From contig NZ_JBGUAY010000004.1 in the NCBI RefSeq assembly GCF_041821025.1, positions 1 to 64,000 on the forward strand: a DNA stretch of 64,000 bases, written 5' to 3'. Shown here one piece after another: positions 1-7,460 of this stretch. How positions within the stretch are numbered: position 1 is the stretch's first letter; every line of letters begins with the position of its first letter. Below the pieces are notes generated by a model. It saw nothing but the letters and a program-made list of their open reading frames with translations. It did not search any database and was not told where the DNA came from. Source of the stretch: Egicoccus sp. AB-alg6-2. Its GTDB lineage: Bacteria; Actinomycetota; Nitriliruptoria; Nitriliruptorales; Nitriliruptoraceae. A program made the translations under genes and the position numbers.

Positions 1-19
1 CACACGTGTTGGACCAGTC

Positions 20-135
20 TCCCGTGGCCTCAGCGGAGGGGACACACCCGGCAACATTCCGAACCCGGAAGTTAAGCCCTCCAGCGCCGATGGTACTGCC
101 GGGGAAACCCGGTGGGAGAGTAGGTCGCCGCGGGA
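20..135 (+). rRNA. rrf: 5S ribosomal RNA
   Basis: The segment carries the conserved 5S core: CCGAACCCGGAAGTTAAG in the first half and GATGGTACTGCC followed by GGGAGAGTAGG in the second. The ends TCCCGTGGC and GCCGCGGGA pair to close helix I, which fixes a length of 116 nt. It is probably the last gene of an rRNA operon whose 16S and 23S genes lie left of the window. Confidence 0.95.
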
Positions 136-146
136 ACCACACACGG

Positions 147-174
147 TCGAGGCCGCCCAAACGGGCGGCCTCGA
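147..174 (+). terminator. Intrinsic terminator of the rRNA operon
   Basis: A perfect 12-bp stem (147-158 with 163-174) encloses an AAAC loop, starts 11 nt after the 5S 3' end, and is followed by a modest T-rich tract (TCTGTTTCT). It is the best hairpin terminator in the window and its place after 5S is as expected. Confidence 0.85.
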
Positions 175-257
175 TCTGTTTCTCCAGCATGTTTTCCGTA
201 CCGGGCCTCCACCGCGCGATGCTCTCCTCCGTCGATTCCGGGGCAGGGTTCGTCGTC

Positions 258-263
258 TACGGT
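258..263 (+). promoter_or_regulatory. Putative -10 element (TACGGT) for the TPR gene
   Basis: TACGGT lies 27 nt upstream of the GTG start at 291. It belongs to a TA[GC]NNT hexamer family that recurs at this distance before many genes here. No clear -35 is visible. Confidence 0.4.
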
Positions 264-290
264 GCACGTCAACGACCAGGAGCGATCCAG

Positions 291-1196
291 GTGTCCCAGG
301 GCCAGCCACCCGAGCGCGGGCGTCGCGAGTCGACGCCACCCCGCGGTCGCGGCGCGCCGCGGCGCGACAACCGTGGCGGGCCGCGTACCTCCCGGCCCGA
401 CGCCGAGGATCCCGGTCGGTCGCTCGGTGCCCCGACCGGCGCGCGGACGCCGGTCGGTCTCGACCGTGCCAAGGCGCGGGCAGGCGCACTGCCGCGTCCG
501 GGGCGTGAGAGCACCGCGCCGCCGCGTCCCGAGCTTCCCGAAGACGAGGAACCGCAGCTGCCGAAGGGCGTGCGTCGCGAGATCGACCGCGTCATCGGGC
601 GGAGCCGGCGTGGCAGCGACATCGCGCTCGCGCTCAGCATCGGTGCGGCCGCCATCGACGAGGAACGCCTCGACGTCGCCCTGCCGATGCTGGCCTGGGT
701 CAAGCACGAGGCGCCACGCATCGCTGCGGTACGCGAGGCGTACGGCGTGGCGCTGTACCTCGACGAACAGTTCGCCGCCGCGCTCAGCGAACTGCAGGCC
801 TACAAGCGCATCTCCGGCCAGGTCGACCAGAACCATCTCATCGCCGACTGCCTGCGCGCCCTCGACCGGGGCGTGGACCGCATCGTCGACGCCGCCGCCG
901 AGCTCGTCCACGCCGACGGCGCCCCCGAGGACCGGCGTGCGGAAGCCGCGATCGTGTGGGCGTCCGCACTCGCCGACGACGGCGACGTCGGAGCCGGGCG
1001 TGCCGTGCTGCGCGCCTACCTCCAGCGTGCCGGCGCGGGGCAGGGTGAACACGTGCTGCGGGCCCGCTACGCCCTCGCCGAGCTGGCCGCACGCGACGGC
1101 GACCCCCGCGACGCCGCCGAGCACTACCGCACGGTCCTCGCGATCGACCCCGACTTCCTCGACGTGAGCGACCGGATCGACGCGCTGGAGGCGTGA
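291..1196 (+). CDS. Tetratricopeptide-repeat protein
   Basis: A 301-residue protein. The GTG start is chosen because AGGAG lies 8 nt upstream and the reading frame before it overlaps 5S and the terminator. Residues 1 to about 95 are rich in Arg, Pro and Gly and look disordered. From about residue 100 the protein is a run of helical pairs with TPR-like spacing, the last reading ARDGDPRDAAEHYRTVLAID. TPR proteins act as scaffolds; no enzyme motif is seen. From memory, a TPR gene also precedes the tlyA-nadK-recN cluster in mycobacteria (Rv1691), so it is probably a conserved neighbour. Its partner is unknown. Confidence 0.8.
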   Translation: MSQGQPPERGRRESTPPRGRGAPRRDNRGGPRTSRPDAEDPGRSLGAPTGARTPVGLDRAKARAGALPRPGRESTAPPRPELPEDEEPQLPKGVRREIDRVIGRSRRGSDIALALSIGAAAIDEERLDVALPMLAWVKHEAPRIAAVREAYGVALYLDEQFAAALSELQAYKRISGQVDQNHLIADCLRALDRGVDRIVDAAAELVHADGAPEDRRAEAAIVWASALADDGDVGAGRAVLRAYLQRAGAGQGEHVLRARYALAELAARDGDPRDAAEHYRTVLAIDPDFLDVSDRIDALEA

Positions 1197-1205
1197 CCGT
1201 CAGGG

Positions 1206-2222
1206 TCAGCCGATCGGGGTCAGCGTTCCCTCGTCGCGACGGCGGAAGTAGCGCACCAGGCCGGCGGCGTTGGAGGTGTAGCCCGACAACAGTTCGATGC
1301 GACGCTCGGCGTCCGGATCCTCGTCGAGGTCGGTGAACGCGAGCTCGCTGGCGAAGCGGTGCTGCAGCGTCTCGGCCACGTGGTCGAGTTCGGTCCCGGT
1401 CGGGCCACCCGCGATGGCGTCGCGATAGGCGGACTCGGCGGTCGCCGCCCACAGCCGGAGCCGCTCCTCGGCTTCGTGGAGGGCCTCGTCCGGAGGATCG
1501 ACCGGCCCGTAGTGCGCCAGGTAGACCCGCGACGGCTCGCGCTCCCGGTACCGCCCCAGCGAGGCGAGCGCGGCCTCGAGGTGGAAGTCCGCCGGCGGCG
1601 TGGCGGGGCGGATGTGGGTCATCCCCGGCAGCTTGACGCCGACGGAATCGCCCGAGAACACCGCGCCGGTGTCGGTGTCGTACACGCCCACGTGGTGCTT
1701 CGCGTGCCCGGGGGTGTAGAGCAGCTCGAGTTCGCGTCCACCGCCGAGGTCGATGACGTCGCCGTCCGTCACGGCCAGCATCCGGTCGGCCTCGATGGGG
1801 GTGCACGCGCCGTAGACGGTGTCGTACAGCGGCCCGTAGACCCGCTTGGACGAGTCGTTCAGGCGTTGCGGCTCGTGGAGATGCGGCGCACCGACCTCGC
1901 TGACGACGATCGTGGCGTTGGGGAAGGCCCGGGCGAGGTCGCCCGCGCCGCCGGCGTGGTCGAGGTGGATGTGGGTCACCACGACGTAGGCGAGGTCGTC
2001 GGGATCGAAGCCGAGCGTGCGCAACCCGGCGATGACGTTGCCGATGCTGCGCGCGGGCCCGCACTCGATCAGCGCCGGCCGCGGTGCGGTCAGCAGGAAT
2101 CCGGCGGTGACCGTCCGCATGCCCCCGGTCAGGGTGTCCAGGGCGAGCACCCCGTCGTCGTAGCGTTCCACCGGGGACGCCGTGGGCCCGGCATCGTCGC
2201 CACCAGCGCTGGACTCGGACAC
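1206..2222 (-). CDS. Metallo-beta-lactamase-fold hydrolase
   Basis: A 338-residue member of the MBL superfamily. The zinc motif THIHLDHAGG (HxHxDH), a second His in LYTPGHAKHHVG, the Asp in VFSGDSVG and a later His in YLAHYGP give the full di-metal site. The opening segment, TVTAGFLLTAPRPALIECGPA, is typical of glyoxalase II-like hydrolases. The GTG start follows a GGAAAGG ribosome site; a longer in-frame extension lacks one. The gene converges on the TPR gene with a 9-nt gap. The substrate cannot be told: thioester, lactone and phosphodiester hydrolases share this fold. Confidence 0.85.
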   Translation of the reverse strand: MSESSAGGDDAGPTASPVERYDDGVLALDTLTGGMRTVTAGFLLTAPRPALIECGPARSIGNVIAGLRTLGFDPDDLAYVVVTHIHLDHAGGAGDLARAFPNATIVVSEVGAPHLHEPQRLNDSSKRVYGPLYDTVYGACTPIEADRMLAVTDGDVIDLGGGRELELLYTPGHAKHHVGVYDTDTGAVFSGDSVGVKLPGMTHIRPATPPADFHLEAALASLGRYREREPSRVYLAHYGPVDPPDEALHEAEERLRLWAATAESAYRDAIAGGPTGTELDHVAETLQHRFASELAFTDLDEDPDAERRIELLSGYTSNAAGLVRYFRRRDEGTLTPIG

Positions 2223-2279
2223 GCCCGACCTTTCCACAGCCTGTGGCGAGCCTAGTGACGACGCGGCCCTGCGCGGTCG

Positions 2280-2285
2280 TAGCGT
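2280..2285 (+). promoter_or_regulatory. Putative -10 element (TAGCGT) for the ssb-like gene
   Basis: TAGCGT sits 32 nt upstream of the ATG at 2318, in the short divergent gap with the MBL gene. It matches the recurring hexamer family of this window. Confidence 0.4.
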
Positions 2286-2317
2286 GCTGGTCCAGTCATC
2301 GACCAGGACGAGGAACC

Positions 2318-2713
2318 ATGACCACGCCCGCGACCATCGCCCCGGACGACACCCCGACGCCATGGGCGGTCAACGAGGTCCACATCGTCGGCCGGGCGAG
2401 CGGAACACCGGAGCGCCGGGTCCTGCCCTCGGGCGACGAGCTCGTGTTGCTGCGGATCGTCGTCCCTCGACCTGAGGGCGGGGCGGACACCATGCCGGTC
2501 ACCGTCGGTCCGGCACCGGCCCGCGGACGGCCGGGCGCGGGCCAGGTCGGGCGGCGGTTGCTCGCCCAGGCCGAGCGCACGGTCCCCGGTGCCCGGGTCG
2601 CGGTAGACGGCGCCCTGCGCCGGCGCTGGTGGGCGACCCCGACCGGTCGGGCCAGCCGGATCGAGGTACGGGCCAGCAGCGTGACCGTGGTGCGCGAGCC
2701 GGACGAGACGTGA
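2318..2713 (+). CDS. Single-stranded DNA-binding protein-like OB-fold protein
   Basis: A 131-residue protein. The stretch VNEVHIVGRASGTPERRVLPSG followed by LVLLRIVV and a late RVAVDGALRRRWW resembles the OB fold of Ssb proteins (N-x-V-x-L-x-G-R ... V.G.L..R.W). It lacks the acidic C-terminal tail ending in IPF that recruits partners in a main Ssb, and is shorter, so it is probably an accessory Ssb paralogue, perhaps for repair or recombination. ATG with AGGACGAGGA upstream gives a firm start. It sits alone between divergent and convergent neighbours. Confidence 0.7.
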   Translation: MTTPATIAPDDTPTPWAVNEVHIVGRASGTPERRVLPSGDELVLLRIVVPRPEGGADTMPVTVGPAPARGRPGAGQVGRRLLAQAERTVPGARVAVDGALRRRWWATPTGRASRIEVRASSVTVVREPDET

Positions 2714-2745
2714 AAGGGAACGGCCCGGCTCGGCGCGCCGCCATG

Positions 2746-3765
2746 TCAGCGCGCGTCGGTGTCCTCGAAGTCCTCGTCCTCCTCCTCGCTCGGGTCGTCC
2801 TCGGCCGGCACCCGGTCCCCGGGCAGCGCCACGTGCAACAGCGCCTGGCCCGGCTGCACCAGCGGCAGGGTGGTCGCACCGACCACGAAGCCTTCCTCGG
2901 CGGCCTCGTGGGTGGCACGCTCCTCACCGAGCGGGCTGGACGTGGTCCACAGCGGCTGCCCCTCCTGCAGGTGGTCGCCGGCGGCGACGTGCAGCTCGAG
3001 CAGGCCGCCGCGTTCCGCCCGCAGCCACCTCGACTCGTGCAGGACCATCGGCGCCGGATGGGCGGGCGGTGGCGCGGCGTCGGTCATCTCGAGCCGGTTG
3101 AGGACCCGCAACACGCCGCGGGTCGCGACGTCGATCGCGTCGTCGTCGAAGCGCAGCGGCCCGCCACCCTCGTAGGTGAGCACCGACACGCCGCGTTCGC
3201 CGGCGGCCTCGCGCAACGATCCGGGCCGCAGTCTCGCGTCCAGCACGAAGGGCGCGCCGAACGTCACCGCGAGGTCGCGGGCGCGCTCGTCGCCGGTGTC
3301 GACCCGGACCTGGGGCACGTTGGTGCGCTGGTTCGCCGCCGTGTGCAGGTCGATCCCCACGTCACTGCCGTCGATGACCTCCTCGACGAGCAGCCGCGCG
3401 ATGCGGGCCGCCATCGACCCGTCGTGGGAACCGGGGAAGGTCCGGTTGAGGTCGCGCCGATCCGGCAGGTACCGGGACCCGATCTGCACGCCCAGCACGT
3501 TGACGATCGGCACGACGACCACGACGCCGTCGAGCTCGGCCGGGTCGAGGCGGTCGAGCAACGCCCGGCACACCGCGATGCCGTTGAGCTCGTCGCCGTG
3601 CACGGCGGCCGTGACGAACACGCGTGGGCCGTCGCCGGTGCCGTTGATGACCGCCATCGGCAGCGTGGTGCGGTCCCCGGTGTAGGACTCGGACGCCGAG
3701 GGGAACAGGTCCCGGCGCTCGCCCGGCGCCACGCTGACCCCGGCGACGCTCACGGGGCCGTTCAC
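2746..3765 (-). CDS. Succinylglutamate desuccinylase/aspartoacylase-family metallohydrolase
   Basis: A 339-residue M14-like zinc deacylase. Zinc ligands are visible in AAVHGDELNG (HxxE) and IDLHTAA; RRDLNRTFPG is the family's substrate-binding element. Residues from about 230 form a small beta-rich C-terminal domain, ending in a very acidic tail (SEEEDEDFEDTD). The GTG start overlaps the stop of the upstream protease gene as GTGA, so the two are translationally coupled. The family removes acyl or amino-acid groups from N-acylated or peptide substrates; here the pairing with a RimK-type protease suggests processing of glutamylated or peptide-modified proteins, which is inference. Confidence 0.88.
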   Translation of the reverse strand: MNGPVSVAGVSVAPGERRDLFPSASESYTGDRTTLPMAVINGTGDGPRVFVTAAVHGDELNGIAVCRALLDRLDPAELDGVVVVVPIVNVLGVQIGSRYLPDRRDLNRTFPGSHDGSMAARIARLLVEEVIDGSDVGIDLHTAANQRTNVPQVRVDTGDERARDLAVTFGAPFVLDARLRPGSLREAAGERGVSVLTYEGGGPLRFDDDAIDVATRGVLRVLNRLEMTDAAPPPAHPAPMVLHESRWLRAERGGLLELHVAAGDHLQEGQPLWTTSSPLGEERATHEAAEEGFVVGATTLPLVQPGQALLHVALPGDRVPAEDDPSEEEDEDFEDTDAR

Positions 3766-4256
3766 GGGGTCGGCGCCGTGGCCGCAGCGGATCCCGCGAC
3801 GGTCGCCAGGTACCCGTTGGCGGGGTCGACGAGACAGTGGTCCTCGAGCGTGAGGCGACCGAGCAGCATCCGGAAGATCATCCCGGTGCGGTCGGTCAGG
3901 GTGATGTCGGCGACGGTGTCCAGGGGGCCGCACACGATGCGGGTACGCACGACCGGGCGGCGTTCGGCACGCGCTCCCGTGTCCTTGACCACCTTGTGAC
4001 CGACGACCACCGACTCGATCTCGTGGTGGCGGGGCGCGTCGCGATGACCGAGCACGACGTCGAACCGGACGATCGGAAGCGGACCCGCCTCGCCGTCGTG
4101 GTGCTCGCCGATCTCCTCGAGGCTGGTCACGTGCAGTGCACTGGAGCGGGCGCCCGTGTCGAGCTTGCCGCGCAACTGCAGACCCCATTCGGGCAGCGTC
4201 ACGTGCTCCTTCCAGCCCAGGACCGGCAGCTGCCGGTGGTCGGGAGGGGACGGCAC
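3762..4256 (-). CDS. RimK-associated ATP-dependent zinc protease-like (retropepsin fold)
   Basis: A 164-residue protein of the family often called ATP-dependent zinc protease (RimB-like). The signature GKLDTGARSSALHV carries the catalytic DTGA of an aspartyl-protease fold, followed by an RFDVVLG strand and MLLGRLTL (second psi loop). The start is the GTG before PSPPDHRQLPVLGW, because homologues begin just before a VLGW-like motif; the ribosome site is weak. In other bacteria these proteins pair with the glutamate ligase RimK. No RimK is in this window; the partner here is the coupled M14-type deacylase downstream. Confidence 0.82.
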   Translation of the reverse strand: MPSPPDHRQLPVLGWKEHVTLPEWGLQLRGKLDTGARSSALHVTSLEEIGEHHDGEAGPLPIVRFDVVLGHRDAPRHHEIESVVVGHKVVKDTGARAERRPVVRTRIVCGPLDTVADITLTDRTGMIFRMLLGRLTLEDHCLVDPANGYLATVAGSAAATAPTP

Positions 4257-4336
4257 GGTGCGGCTTTCGCTTCGACGGTCGGGACCCGCCGCAGCGTAGA
4301 GGCTGCCTCCGTGCGCTCCGGCCAACGCCTGCCCGC

Positions 4337-5170
4337 TCACGGCCGTGGCGGCGGGGACGTGGGGGGAGCCGAGCGGCGGACCGGATGGAAGGTGTCCTGC
4401 CCTCGCCGCCGCCGACCACGGTCGAGGAGCAACACCAGGAACAGCCCGGCGACGAAGCCGGCGATGTGTGCCTCGTAGGCGACCCCGTCGCCGACCGGGT
4501 TGCGCACCGCGACGTACTGCAGCGCCAACCAGCCCATCAGCAGCAGCCATGCGGGCATGGCGACCACGGCGAACAGCACCAGCCACGTACGGATCTTCAC
4601 CTTGGGCAGCACGATGGCGAGCAGGTACAGCGGGAACGGCACCAGGGTGAACACCCGCGCACGCGGGAACATCACCAGGTAGGCGCCGAGGATCGCCGCG
4701 ATGGCGCCGGACGCCCCGACCAGCGGCGTGTACGACCCGGACCCGGCGGTGTTGACCGCCACGTGCGCCGCGGTCGCGGCCAACCCGCCGGCGAGGTAGA
4801 AGCCCACGAACCGCCGTCGGCCCAGGCGGTCCTCGACGTTGTTGCCGAAGATGACCAGGAACAGCAGGTTGCCGAGCAGGTGGGCGAGGCTGCCGTGCAG
4901 GAACATCGCGGTGATGGCCGACACGAGCACGTTCTTGCCGCCGCCCTCTGCCGCGCACTGGCCGAGCACCGTCTGCAGTTCGTCGCCCTGCAACGCCTGC
5001 ACCTCGAGCAGTTCGCGGGGCACCGCGGCGAAACGGTAGATGAACGCGTACTGCTCACAGCCGGTGAGCGTGACCTGGTAGGCGAAGACCGCGACGTTGA
5101 GGACGACGAACAGCCAGGTGATGACGGCGCGGCGATGCGTCGGATTGACGTCGCCGACGGGCAGCACCAT
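4337..5170 (-). CDS. Rhomboid-family intramembrane serine protease
   Basis: A 277-residue polytopic membrane protein. Hydrophobic segments near residues 15-33, 90-110, 120-140, 150-165, 185-240 and 250-265 fit six or seven helices. The catalytic Ser lies in GASGAIAAIL and the His in YEAHIAGF; HGSLAHLLGN is the conserved Asn/His element of helix 2. An extra extracellular loop with two cysteines (GCEQY, GQCAAEGG) follows the first helix. ATG is preferred over an adjacent GTG one codon earlier. The gene starts 13 nt after the SCP2-like gene. Rhomboids cleave transmembrane substrates; the target is unknown. Confidence 0.9.
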   Translation of the reverse strand: MVLPVGDVNPTHRRAVITWLFVVLNVAVFAYQVTLTGCEQYAFIYRFAAVPRELLEVQALQGDELQTVLGQCAAEGGGKNVLVSAITAMFLHGSLAHLLGNLLFLVIFGNNVEDRLGRRRFVGFYLAGGLAATAAHVAVNTAGSGSYTPLVGASGAIAAILGAYLVMFPRARVFTLVPFPLYLLAIVLPKVKIRTWLVLFAVVAMPAWLLLMGWLALQYVAVRNPVGDGVAYEAHIAGFVAGLFLVLLLDRGRRRRGQDTFHPVRRSAPPTSPPPRP

Positions 5171-5183
5171 CACGCGGCGGCGA

Positions 5184-5522
5184 TCACAGCACGGCCCGCA
5201 GGCGCAACAGGTCGGTCATCGAGGCATCGAGCCGGACCCGGTTGGTGGCGTAGGCGCGGGAGAAGGGCAGCTCGCCCGCGGCGATGGCGACCAGGTCGTC
5301 GGAGCGCACCGAGATCCGGATGTCGGCGCGCCGTGCCGGCGGTTCGTCCATCACGAACAGCTCGCCACGACGCCATTCGGCATGGCGGACGTAGTCGATG
5401 TCCGGGCAGCGGGCCTCGATGGTCCGCTTGCTCGGCAACAGGGCCCGCAGATCCTCGTCGACGTCGCCGAGTCGCCCCAGCAGCTGCAAGAGGACGGCAT
5501 CGACCTCCTCGACGGTGGCCAC
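5184..5522 (-). CDS. SCP2 sterol-binding-domain-like protein
   Basis: A 112-residue protein. The second half, from ADIRISVRSDDLVAIAAGEL to MTDLLRLRAVL, matches the end of SCP2-type lipid-binding domains, where a strand, a GE/GD turn and a final amphipathic helix close the pocket. The N-terminal part is helical and short. The GTG start has AGGAG 10 nt upstream. It heads the minus-strand operon with rhomboid, protease and deacylase. A lipid-carrier role is the family expectation; the small size makes the assignment moderate. Confidence 0.65.
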   Translation of the reverse strand: MATVEEVDAVLLQLLGRLGDVDEDLRALLPSKRTIEARCPDIDYVRHAEWRRGELFVMDEPPARRADIRISVRSDDLVAIAAGELPFSRAYATNRVRLDASMTDLLRLRAVL

Positions 5523-5638
5523 CGGGGCGGGCTCCTGCGGGGTCGGGGACGCTCGGATGCGAGCCGCGACGCTAGCAGCCGGCGTCCGCGGCCCTCCCCG
5601 GCCGACCGGCGCGGCCCCGTCTCCCCGCGGCTCGGCAC

Positions 5639-5644
5639 TAGCGT
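5639..5644 (+). promoter_or_regulatory. Putative -10 element (TAGCGT) for the reductase gene
   Basis: TAGCGT lies 27 nt upstream of the chosen GTG at 5672 in the divergent gap with the SCP2-like gene. Confidence 0.4.
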
Positions 5645-5671
5645 CCCCGCAAGCCGATCGAGGGAGTGAAC

Positions 5672-6442
5672 GTGAGGCGGCTGTTGCCCGAAGCGCGCGA
5701 CGAGACCATGGAACGGGTCTACGAGGAACTGCTGCTCGTCGGCCCGGTCGGCGGCCGCAGTGGTGTGAGCCTCGGCATGGTGGCTTCGGTCGACGGCGCC
5801 GCCGCGGTGGCCGGGCGTACGGCCGATCTCGGTGGTGTCGCGGACCAGGCGGCCTTCGGGGCGCTGCGGGCGGCCGCCGATGCGATCCTGGTGGGTGCCG
5901 GCACCGTGCGGGCCGAGAACTACGGTCCCGGGACCGGCTCCGCCGCGCGCCGGCAGCAGCGGCGGGCGAAGGGGCTGGCGGAAGTTCCGCGCCTGGCCGT
6001 GGTGAGCAACCGGCTCGACCTGGAGCCCAGCGCGCGTGTCTTCACCGACCCCGCGCATCCGCCGTTGCTGATCACCTGCGCCCGAGCGGTCGCCGAGCGA
6101 CCCGACGTCGCGGCCGCCGGCGAGGTGATGGTGGCCGGCGAGGAGGCGGTCGATCTGACCGTGGTGCCGCGCGAGCTGGCATCGATGGGCCTCGGACGCG
6201 TGCTGTGCGAGGGTGGCCCACGCCTCAATGCCACCCTGTACGCGCTCGGCCTGGTCGACGAGATCTTCCTGACGTTGACGCCGTCGCTGGTCGGTGGTGA
6301 TGCCGCCCGGATCATCGGGCCGGCCCCTGACGGAGCGGCCCATCCGCTCCGCGACCTCGAACTGCTCGAACTGCGCGAGCACGGCAGCGAACTGCTGCTG
6401 CGCTACCGCGTCGTCGGCGACGGACCGGTCGATCGTCTGTAG
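5672..6442 (+). CDS. RibD C-terminal/dihydrofolate-reductase-like pyrimidine reductase
   Basis: A 256-residue protein of the RibD_C family (PF01872), NADPH-dependent reductases of 5-amino-6-ribosylaminopyrimidine and related compounds. Visible motifs are SLGMVASVDGAAAV near the N-terminus, ADAILVGAGTVRAENYG, and LCEGGPRLNATLYALGLVDE, the canonical E-GGP-L substrate loop. No deaminase domain is attached. The start is set at the second of two close GTGs because GAGGGA then lies 6 nt upstream; the first GTG touches the ribosome site. Riboflavin genes are not adjacent, so the exact substrate is open. Confidence 0.85.
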   Translation: MRRLLPEARDETMERVYEELLLVGPVGGRSGVSLGMVASVDGAAAVAGRTADLGGVADQAAFGALRAAADAILVGAGTVRAENYGPGTGSAARRQQRRAKGLAEVPRLAVVSNRLDLEPSARVFTDPAHPPLLITCARAVAERPDVAAAGEVMVAGEEAVDLTVVPRELASMGLGRVLCEGGPRLNATLYALGLVDEIFLTLTPSLVGGDAARIIGPAPDGAAHPLRDLELLELREHGSELLLRYRVVGDGPVDRL

Positions 6443-6465
6443 GCGGGTCCGCCAGGGATGGTTGC

Positions 6466-6471
6466 TAGCCT
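6466..6471 (+). promoter_or_regulatory. Putative -10 element (TAGCCT) for the phasin gene
   Basis: TAGCCT lies 30 nt upstream of the GTG at 6502, with GAGGAA between as ribosome site. It is one of the clearest members of the recurring hexamer family. Confidence 0.5.
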
Positions 6472-6501
6472 GAGCCCCTCGATCCGGACGAGGAATCCCA
6501 C

Positions 6502-7293
6502 GTGAACGACGCCCTGCAGCGCTACATCGAAGCCGCCTCGGGTCTGACCCAGGTGACCGCGAAGAAGGCGGAACGCATCGTCAAGAACCTCGTGCGTTCG
6601 GGCGAGGCCGCCGGTGACCAGGTCGGTGATCTCGTCGACGACCTGCTCGAGCGCAGCGGCAGGAACCGCGAAGCGATCGTCGCGCTCGTCAAGGCCGAGT
6701 CCACCCGCGCCGTCCGCAGCATGGGGCTGGCCACGAACAAGGAACTCGAGCGCGTCCAGAAGCAGGTCTCCGACCTCAAGCGCTCGCTGTCACGCTCCGG
6801 CCGTGCGACGTCGGACGGCAGCGACGGCGCGCCGTCCGCGACCACTCCCGTCGCGGCGAAGAAGACCGCGGCGAAGAAGACCGCGGCGAAGAAGACGGCG
6901 GCGAAGAAGACGGCCGCGAAGAAGACCGCGGCGAAGAAGACGGCGGCGAAGAAGACGGCGGCGAAGAAGACGGCGGCGAAGAAGACGGCGGCGAAGAAGA
7001 CGGCGGCGAAGAAGACGGCCGCGAAGAAGACGGCCGCGAAGAAGACGGCCGCGAAGAAGACCGCGGCGAAGAAGACGGCCGCGAAGAAGACGGCCGCGAA
7101 GAAGACCGCGGCGAAGAAGACCGCGGCGAAGAAGACGGCCGCACGCGAGGTGCCCGTCGAGCGCGACGTGGTCGTGGAGCACGCCGCGGACGACGTCCGC
7201 CGTGATGCCAGCGCCGGTTCGGACACGCCGCCGGAGACGTCGGCCGTGCTCGCCGAGACCCTCGACCAGATCACCGGCGGCAACGACTCGTGA
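6502..7293 (+). CDS. Phasin-like protein with lysine-rich AAKKT-repeat tail
   Basis: A 263-residue protein in two parts. Residues 1-105 are helical with heptad character (LQRYIEAASGLTQVTAKKAE ... LLERSGRNREAIVALVKAE ... VQKQVSDLKRSL), like the polyhydroxyalkanoate-type phasin family found upstream of tlyA in other actinobacteria. Residues about 118-212 are 19 perfect AAKKT pentapeptides, giving a histone H1-like polycation. A 50-residue acidic tail follows. The N-terminus may coat granules or membranes while the tail binds DNA or polyphosphate; both are inference. The stop overlaps the next GTG as GTGA. Confidence 0.82.
   Translation: MNDALQRYIEAASGLTQVTAKKAERIVKNLVRSGEAAGDQVGDLVDDLLERSGRNREAIVALVKAESTRAVRSMGLATNKELERVQKQVSDLKRSLSRSGRATSDGSDGAPSATTPVAAKKTAAKKTAAKKTAAKKTAAKKTAAKKTAAKKTAAKKTAAKKTAAKKTAAKKTAAKKTAAKKTAAKKTAAKKTAAKKTAAKKTAAKKTAAKKTAAREVPVERDVVVEHAADDVRRDASAGSDTPPETSAVLAETLDQITGGNDS
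6853..7137 (+). repeat. Tandem array of 19 15-bp units coding AAKKT
   Basis: Nineteen in-frame copies of a 15-nt unit (GCGGCGAAGAAGACG with synonymous changes at Ala and Thr third positions). The protein repeat is perfect while third bases alternate between C and G, so selection on the protein is likely. Copy number is expected to vary between strains by slippage. Confidence 0.97.
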
Positions 7294-7457
7294 CCGACGC
7301 CGACCGCGTGGCCGACGCCGGCACCGATGGGGCGCTCGACGGACTGGCGGACGCACTCCGGTCCGTCGACACCCTGCCGGTCGGCGAACGCGTCGCCGTG
7401 TTCGAGCGGCTCAACGACGGCATCGCCCGCGAGCTCGCCCGCCTCGACGAGGTCTGA
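7290..7457 (+). CDS. Small conserved protein upstream of tlyA
   Basis: A 55-residue acidic, helical protein (LADALRSVDTLPVGERVAVF ... LARLDEV). It begins with GTG overlapping the phasin stop and ends 3 nt before the proposed ATC start of tlyA, in the same reading frame as tlyA. From memory, a 58-residue gene occupies the same place in M. tuberculosis (Rv1693), which argues it is real. The motif LPxxERxxxFxxxNxxIxxEL suggests a short helical hairpin. No function is known to me. Confidence 0.7.
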   Translation: MTDADRVADAGTDGALDGLADALRSVDTLPVGERVAVFERLNDGIARELARLDEV

Positions 7458-7460
7458 GCG

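Noticed and set aside
6853-7137. Tandem 15-bp array read as a CRISPR or mobile repeat
   Set aside because: The units are contiguous and in frame, with only synonymous change, and encode a protein repeat; there are no spacers.
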